This document shows, piece after piece, positions 59,073 to 64,000 of a stretch of DNA of 64,000 bases (position 1 is the first letter of the stretch; every line of letters starts with the position of its first letter). The DNA is from Rhizobium leguminosarum (lineage in GTDB: Bacteria; Pseudomonadota; Alphaproteobacteria; Rhizobiales; Rhizobiaceae). Position numbers and translations under genes: made by a program. The notes under the pieces are model-generated. The model saw only the letters and a program-made list of their open reading frames with translations, was not told where the DNA came from and did not search any database. The stretch is taken from contig NZ_CP025013.1 in the NCBI RefSeq assembly GCF_002953715.1, positions 620,001 through 684,000 of the forward strand. The letters run 5' to 3'.

Positions 59073-59866
59073 AGGTAATCTCGTATATGGGCCATACGTC
59101 CGCGCAGGCGACGTCGGCGATTGATTTCGGTCATCGCCACGATCAGGGCCGTCAACACGAGGACGGCCACCTGCATGGCATTGAGGTCGGGCTTCAGCTC
59201 GCGCCGGAATTCCGATGCGACGATCAGCGACAGGGGCTGCGTGCGGCCGGCGAGGAACATGGAGATGGTCAGATCGGCCAGCGACAGGATGACCCCGATG
59301 GAATAGGCGGCACTCAGCGCGACGCTCAACTGTGGCAGCAGAACACGCCGGAAGCTCTGCCACGGGGTGGCGCCGAGATCCCGCGCCGCTTCTTCAAGCC
59401 GCGGGTCGAGCCGGACCATCACGGCGGCAAGGATTGTGGTGGTGAAGGGAATGACGACCAAAGTCTGCGCCAATATGAGCGCGGTTGCCCCACGGCCCAA
59501 TCCAACCCAGCTCATAAGCATGGCCTGCGCAATGGAAAGCACCGTCTTCGGCACCAGAAAGGGTACGAGGACCAGGATGGCGAATGCTGCCCTAAATTTC
59601 ATGCGTGGCGACGTCACGGCCAATGCTGCCATCAGCCCGATCAGCGCGCCGAGCAGACCGACGGGCTGTGCAATCAGAAAACTGGTGACGAAGCCACCCA
59701 GAAACGCTTCGTTGCCGAAAAGATCGGCATACCAGGTGAAAGTAAATCCGCTCAACGGGAAGGCCATCGTGCTTGCGGCGTTGAAGGAAAAAATTCCAAG
59801 AACGACGATCGGCAGATAGAAGAAACACACGGCAAGACCGAGCGTGAGGATGACCAGGCGGCTCAT
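59069..59866 (-). CDS. PotC-type ABC transporter permease
   Basis: 265-residue inner-membrane permease, six helices expected. MSRLVILTLGLAVCFFYLPI is the first helix, and EEAARDLGATPWQSFRRVLLP is the coupling loop of spermidine/putrescine-type systems. The ATG at 59866 overlaps the upstream permease stop by four bases. Forms a heterodimer with the PotB-type permease. Confidence 0.92.
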   Translation of the reverse strand: MSRLVILTLGLAVCFFYLPIVVLGIFSFNAASTMAFPLSGFTFTWYADLFGNEAFLGGFVTSFLIAQPVGLLGALIGLMAALAVTSPRMKFRAAFAILVLVPFLVPKTVLSIAQAMLMSWVGLGRGATALILAQTLVVIPFTTTILAAVMVRLDPRLEEAARDLGATPWQSFRRVLLPQLSVALSAAYSIGVILSLADLTISMFLAGRTQPLSLIVASEFRRELKPDLNAMQVAVLVLTALIVAMTEINRRRRLRGRMAHIRDYL

Positions 59867-60741
59867 CGTGCCCCCCGTCGAAAGACCGCGCGGGCGCCAT
59901 CGAACCGAAGCAGGATGGTCACAAACCCGGTGGCAAAGGCGAACAGGACGACAAGAAGGCTGAGCGACAGCGCGGAAGCCAGCGGCCAATCGAACGCCGT
60001 CCCGAACAGGTTGTCGATCATGGCCATCGGGGTCGCACCCGACGTGCCGCCCAAAAGGCTCGGCGTCATCATGTCGCCGGCGGCGAGTGCAAAGACCGTA
60101 AAGACGCCGACAGCCAGTCCGGGTGTGGTCAAAGGCAAGATGACCTTGAAGAACGCGTCTATCGGGCGAGCCCCGAGATCCCGTGCGGCTTCGATCAACC
60201 GTTTGTCGATCAATTCCGCCGATATCCAGATGGCCAGCACCATAAAGGGCAAATTGTTGTAGAGAAGCACGAGATGCGTGGTGAACGGCGAAAACAGCAG
60301 GAATTTCACCGGCTCATCGATCACGCCCAACCATTTCAGAGCGGCGTTGACCAGTCCTTCGGAGCCAAGAACGACCCGCCAGGCATAAATCCGGACGATT
60401 TCGCCGGTGTAGAGTGGCGTCAAAAGGACGATGCTGCCGATGCCTTTCCAGAGAACGGGCAGCCGCGTCATCGAGACTGCGATCGGGTACCCGATCAAAG
60501 CCGCCAGTAAAGCCGTGCCCGCGCCCGAGACGACCGATTTGCCGATCAGAAAGGCGAAGACCGGATTGGCAAACATCTGCGCCCAACTCTGTCCGGAAAA
60601 GGCCGGAACGAGCGTGAACGCATCGAGATCCACCTCAAAGACGCTGAAAACCACGAGCACGGCAAGCGGTAGAACGCATCCGAGGATTAAAATGCAGGCG
60701 ACTGGCACCGCGAGCTGTGCCCGGTGAAAAACCGAAGCCAT
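59863..60741 (-). CDS. PotB-type ABC transporter permease
   Basis: 292-residue permease. After the first helix there is the long periplasmic segment typical of PotB, then IEAARDLGARPIDAFFKVILP as coupling loop and DMMTPSLLGG, a strongly conserved PotB motif. The start shares one base with the ATPase stop. Polyamine-family importers also move opines, putrescine derivatives and other organic cations. Confidence 0.93.
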   Translation of the reverse strand: MASVFHRAQLAVPVACILILGCVLPLAVLVVFSVFEVDLDAFTLVPAFSGQSWAQMFANPVFAFLIGKSVVSGAGTALLAALIGYPIAVSMTRLPVLWKGIGSIVLLTPLYTGEIVRIYAWRVVLGSEGLVNAALKWLGVIDEPVKFLLFSPFTTHLVLLYNNLPFMVLAIWISAELIDKRLIEAARDLGARPIDAFFKVILPLTTPGLAVGVFTVFALAAGDMMTPSLLGGTSGATPMAMIDNLFGTAFDWPLASALSLSLLVVLFAFATGFVTILLRFDGARAVFRRGAR

Positions 60742-61826
60742 CAGTCGATCCTCGTGATGAAGGCGCGGTCCTGATCGACGACGAGCCCGACATTCGCTCC
60801 AGGCGAAAGCGGGTTATCCGCCATGAACCGCAAAATGACACCGTTAACCTCGGCCTCGACAAGGTAGCGATCTCCTTTGAACACCACATGCCGGATCGTC
60901 GCGTTCAGGCCATCGGTGCCAATACGGACATGCTCCGGCCGAATAGCGAGCACTGCCTTATCCCCTTTCGCCAATCCCTCCACTGCCGGGCATTGCACGA
61001 TGCAGATGGCCGTATCGATCGCAGCCGATCCGGAGGCCCCGCCGCCATCGACGATTTCGCCTGGAATGAGTGCCGCCGCGCCGATGAAGTCAGCAACGAA
61101 AGCGTTGGCAGGACGGGCATAGATTGTCAGGGGCGCAGCCCTTTGAACAATGCGCCCCTTGTTCATGACAACCACGATGTCGGAGAGCGCAAAGGCCTCC
61201 TCCTGATCGTGCGTGACGTAGACGAAGGCAATACCGAGGCGACGCTGCAAATCCTTCAGTTCGATTTGCAAATGCCCGCGCATCTTTTTGTCGAGTGCAG
61301 ACAAGGGTTCGTCGAGAAGCAGCAGATGCGGCTCGGCAATGATGGCGCGGGCCACCGCGACCCGCTGCTGCTGGCCGCCAGAGAGCTGGTGTGGATACCG
61401 ATCGCCGAACTGCGCCATATGCACGGCGTCCAGAGCCCTTTTGACGCGCGCGGCCACGTCGACATTGCTGTGGCGCCGCAGCGTCAGCGAGAACGCGACA
61501 TTTCCGAAAACGGTGAGGTGGGGAAACAGCGCGTAGCTCTGGAATACGGTGTTGACCGGACGTCGCTCCGGCGGAACGCCGGAAAGCGACCGTCCGTCAA
61601 GCACGATCGATCCCGCGTCCGGCGTCTCGAAGCCGGCGATCATGCGCAAGATCGTGGTCTTGCCGCATCCGGAAGGGCCGAGAAAGGTAGTGAAAGCCCT
61701 TTCCGGAATATCGAGATCGACGCTATCGACCGCGCGGTCCCTGCCGTAATTCTTGGTCAGACCGCGCACCGAAAGCAAAAGCCCGGATCTTGACGGATCG
61801 GCCGCCATGTCAGGCGTCGTCGTCAT
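60741..61826 (-). CDS. PotA-type ABC transporter ATP-binding protein
   Basis: 361 residues: ABC domain with GPSGCGKTT, LSGGQQQR and LLLLDEPLSALD, then a C-terminal TOBE domain (KAVLAIRPEHVRIG near residue 285) that sets it in the PotA/FbpC class. Substrate class is polyamine-like, but TOBE ATPases serve many ligands. It begins two bases after the binding-protein stop. Confidence 0.93.
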   Translation of the reverse strand: MTTTPDMAADPSRSGLLLSVRGLTKNYGRDRAVDSVDLDIPERAFTTFLGPSGCGKTTILRMIAGFETPDAGSIVLDGRSLSGVPPERRPVNTVFQSYALFPHLTVFGNVAFSLTLRRHSNVDVAARVKRALDAVHMAQFGDRYPHQLSGGQQQRVAVARAIIAEPHLLLLDEPLSALDKKMRGHLQIELKDLQRRLGIAFVYVTHDQEEAFALSDIVVVMNKGRIVQRAAPLTIYARPANAFVADFIGAAALIPGEIVDGGGASGSAAIDTAICIVQCPAVEGLAKGDKAVLAIRPEHVRIGTDGLNATIRHVVFKGDRYLVEAEVNGVILRFMADNPLSPGANVGLVVDQDRAFITRID

Positions 61827-61828
61827 GA

Positions 61829-62911
61829 TCAGCTTGCCTTGACTTCATTCCAGATCTTCAGCCACTCGGAATAATTCTCCGGGGCGACCGGCCACATGAA
61901 CGACTTCATCACATCCATGTCGTCGACGAAGATCGCTTGCTGCTGCTCCTTCGACAATTCGTCGCGGATGATCGAGGATGTGGTCGCATAGTTGCCGATC
62001 TTAGCGATCTGGGTCGCGAATTCCGCCCCAAGCAGATAATCGATGAACTTGTAGCCGATCTCGCTCTTGTCCGCAGACAGCGTGGCCGGCATGGCAAAGC
62101 AGTCGCACCAGCCCATAATGCCGGCTTTCGGCTTGGCCATCCCCATCGCCAGCTTGTCTTTCAACGCATCATAGGGAACCCGCCACGAAAACGCGCAGGA
62201 AACCTCGCCGGTGGCAAACAGATTGGTGAGATCGCCGATCGTCTGCCAATAGGTGCGCAGCAGCGGCTTTTGCGCAACCAAAAGCTTCTTGGCTTCCGCC
62301 AACTCCTTGGTCTCCATGAGAAAGACCTTGTCGCGCGGCACGCCGGCGACCAGACCGGCGATGCCGATGGATTCCAGCGCATAGTCGCGCATGGCGAGCT
62401 GGCCCTTGTATTTCTCGTTGAACAACGTCGTGTAGTCAGGTTCGCTGTCGAACTTGTCCTTTCGGTATACGATTGGATTGAGGCCCCAGAGATAGGGAAC
62501 CGCGAACTGCTTGCCCGAGGCATCGAGAACCTTGGGCGTGGTCTTGAAGACGTCGTACATCTTGGCGGCGTTGGGGATCTTCGCCATGTCGATTTCTTCG
62601 AGCAGGCCTGCCTTGATATAGCGCCAGCTTCCATTCAGCGACGGATTGATCATGTCCCAGTCGGAAGCCGTGCCGGTTTTCAGCGCCGCGAACTGCGCGT
62701 CCTCGCTGGAAAGATAGGACAGCTTTACCTTGACGCCGGTCTGCGCCTCGAAGGCCGCAATGTATTCAGGATGCCCGTTGGAATCCCAGGTCGCCCAGAC
62801 CATTTCGGAAACGGCAGCTTTGGCACTGCTCAGTGAACCGAACATCCCCGCCGCCGCACCGGCGGCGATCCCTGCAAGCACTTCACGTCGGCTAACTCCT
62901 GAACCTGCCAT
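61829..62911 (-). CDS. PotD/PotF-type substrate-binding protein
   Basis: 360-residue periplasmic protein. MAGSGVSRREVLAGIAAGAA is a twin-arginine-like signal, cut after AKAA. The mature chain has TWDSNGHPEYIAAFEAQTGV with KVKLSYLSS, WDMINPSLNGSWRYIKAGLL and a conserved TGEVSCAFSWRVPYD segment. The acidic residues that hold diamines in PotD are not obvious, so the ligand may be a different organic cation. It is the first gene of the operon, following the LysR gene by 137 bases. Confidence 0.92.
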   Translation of the reverse strand: MAGSGVSRREVLAGIAAGAAAGMFGSLSSAKAAVSEMVWATWDSNGHPEYIAAFEAQTGVKVKLSYLSSEDAQFAALKTGTASDWDMINPSLNGSWRYIKAGLLEEIDMAKIPNAAKMYDVFKTTPKVLDASGKQFAVPYLWGLNPIVYRKDKFDSEPDYTTLFNEKYKGQLAMRDYALESIGIAGLVAGVPRDKVFLMETKELAEAKKLLVAQKPLLRTYWQTIGDLTNLFATGEVSCAFSWRVPYDALKDKLAMGMAKPKAGIMGWCDCFAMPATLSADKSEIGYKFIDYLLGAEFATQIAKIGNYATTSSIIRDELSKEQQQAIFVDDMDVMKSFMWPVAPENYSEWLKIWNEVKAS

Positions 62912-63048
62912 CTTGCCCTCATCTGGTTGCGAGTGAACTGCGACCAGTGTCGTTTGTTTGGACAGGAAAGCCTATAACCGAACCCAAATAGACTATATTG
63001 CACTGCGCAAAAGCCGGGCGACCTCTACCGCGATCCCGCGAGATTGGT
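62912..63048. promoter_or_regulatory. promoter region of the PotABCD-like catabolic operon
   Basis: Between the LysR stop and the binding-protein start. It contains an AT-rich patch with the small palindrome ATAG-A-CTAT (62988-62996) and a nearby CTATAACC, which could be LysR contact sites. No terminator after the LysR gene is apparent, so read-through is possible. Confidence 0.4.
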
Positions 63049-64000
63049 TTAAACGAAGACCGGCGCTCCGGCCCGCAGGAATGTGATCGGTACCGACTCC
63101 GTCGGATCGTAGACACGGACGCCGGCCGCAACCGACTTGATCATCTGCCGGAGCCAGACGTGATCGGGAGACTGGTGCTTGCACTCATGCCAGAGCATGT
63201 AGAACTGCATGTGTCCGAGTTCGCGCGGCGCCTCCAGAACGACCAGTGGAAAGGCCTGAGCGATTTGCTCGGCAAAAATCCGCCCCGTGGTGAACACGAG
63301 GTCCGATTGTGTCAACACGTAGGGCGTGATCGCATATTCTGGCACGGATACAGCGATGTTGCGCTTGAGCCCTAGTTCGATCAGCCGCCCATCGATCGGG
63401 CTGAGGTGGGCCCGCTTGTCGGAAGTCGGAGAAAGATGCTTTTCCTTCAGGAACTCGCCCATCGAGATCGGTTCACGTTGACTTGCCAGTCTATGGTTCG
63501 GGCGGACGACGCAGACAATGTCGGTGGTTAACAGGGGAGACATCCGCAGATACTCCGGCGGATGCGGCCAATTACCGATGACCGCATCGATGGACCCGTC
63601 CGCAAGCTGGCTGATAAGATCATCATAGCTCGGCATGTGGGACGCATCGACGCCGACATTGGGTGCCTTTTGTGCAATTTTTCCGACCAGCTGAGGCAGA
63701 AACACGGCTCCGAGGCAATTGTCCGCGATGATGCGGAAGTTTCGCGTCGCATTGTCCGGGTCGAAGGTGGCGTGAGGCGATAGATGCGCGTCGATCTGGC
63801 CGAGAATGTCGCGCAACGTCTCTTTCAGGGCGAGACCTCGCTCCGTTGGTACCAGCGCGCCTCCGGACCTGACCAGAAGCGGATCGTCCAGCATTTCCCG
63901 CAGCCGTTTCAGCGTCAGGCTGACCGTCGGCTGGGCCTGCCCCAGAATGTCGGCGGTTTTCGAAACGCTGCATTCCGTCAGCAAGGTCAGGAGCGTGCGC
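63049..64000 (-). CDS. LysR-family transcriptional regulator, 5' end beyond the window
   Basis: At least 316 codons of a LysR protein. The visible helix-turn-helix (ECSVSKTADILGQAQPTVSL with TLKRLREMLDDPLLVR) starts too close to the frame's first Met, and the frame continues in register to base 64000, so the true start lies outside the window. The effector domain follows normally to AGAPVFV. It reads in the same direction as the adjoining PotABCD/amidohydrolase operon and is the obvious candidate activator of it. Confidence 0.9.
   Translation of the reverse strand, partial: RTLLTLLTECSVSKTADILGQAQPTVSLTLKRLREMLDDPLLVRSGGALVPTERGLALKETLRDILGQIDAHLSPHATFDPDNATRNFRIIADNCLGAVFLPQLVGKIAQKAPNVGVDASHMPSYDDLISQLADGSIDAVIGNWPHPPEYLRMSPLLTTDIVCVVRPNHRLASQREPISMGEFLKEKHLSPTSDKRAHLSPIDGRLIELGLKRNIAVSVPEYAITPYVLTQSDLVFTTGRIFAEQIAQAFPLVVLEAPRELGHMQFYMLWHECKHQSPDHVWLRQMIKSVAAGVRVYDPTESVPITFLRAGAPVFV

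Noticed and set aside
1..64000. CRISPR arrays, tRNA or rRNA genes, replication origin
   Set aside because: No regularly spaced direct repeats, cloverleaf-like sequences, rRNA segments or repABC/dnaA-type genes were noticed on either strand by reading; a covariance-model search was not possible.

Overview
The window reads as accessory DNA of a Rhizobiaceae-type alphaproteobacterium (Rhizobium, Agrobacterium or Ensifer relatives), probably from a large plasmid or chromid. The grounds are: high GC; many ABC uptake systems each packed with catabolic enzymes and a LysR, GntR/HutC or AraC-type regulator; a rhizobial-style intergenic palindrome near 11.76 kb; and no tRNA, rRNA, ribosomal-protein or replication genes. 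Catabolic modules are separated by junctions holding broken genes.

Layout. 0-6.1 kb: an SsuABC/Tau-like ABC transporter, a DUF3604 (PHP-like) protein and a NodD-type LysR regulator. 6.4-8.5 kb: a secreted metallo-beta-lactamase-fold hydrolase, then fused scraps of an amidohydrolase and of htpG. 9.2-15.1 kb (minus strand): a cobalt nitrile hydratase module: CobW-like GTPase, DUF1097 membrane protein, beta and alpha subunits, activator, CbtBA cobalt uptake and a GlxA-type regulator. 15.5-26.5 kb (minus strand): a frameshifted lipoprotein amidohydrolase, then an amide/urea operon: AmiC-like sensor, AmiR-like ANTAR antiterminator, UrtABCDE-type transporter, tandem nitrilase-superfamily protein and iron-type alcohol dehydrogenase. 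Intrinsic terminators lie in the leaders of amiC and of urtA, which fits AmiR antitermination at two points.

27.2-36.9 kb (plus strand) is the most interesting module. Two HutC-family regulators bracket an OpuC-type quaternary-ammonium transporter, a histidine-ammonia-lyase homologue that has precisely lost the Ala-Ser-Gly tripeptide that makes the MIO cofactor, a CaiB-type CoA transferase, a 3-hydroxyacyl-CoA dehydrogenase and an enoyl-CoA hydratase. I infer uptake of a trimethylammonium betaine (ergothioneine, hercynine or another aromatic betaine), elimination of trimethylamine by an ergothionase-type MIO-less lyase, and CoA-dependent, beta-oxidation-like processing of the resulting acrylate. 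That differs from the known hydratase/desulfhydrase route.

37-41.2 kb: an IS3-family transposase remnant, an EF-G-like GTPase and an AAA/DUF4143 ATPase. 41.3-49.8 kb: a GntR-controlled peptide-type ABC transporter (SBP, two permeases, one fused double ATPase) between two M20 hydrolases. 49.8-52 kb is a junction: a decapitated M24 peptidase, a toxin-like tail, an ankyrin-repeat protein (possible immunity protein), a frameshifted polymorphic-toxin tail and a ParDE pair with a cut ParE C-terminus. 52-64 kb (minus strand): a LysR regulator (cut by the window edge), a PotABCD-like transporter, an FAD monooxygenase-like protein, a creatininase-family amidohydrolase, a CocE/NonD hydrolase, a CMP/dCMP-type deaminase, a questin-oxidase-like protein and a cytosine-deaminase-type amidohydrolase, overlapping enough to be one operon for an unidentified nitrogen-rich compound.
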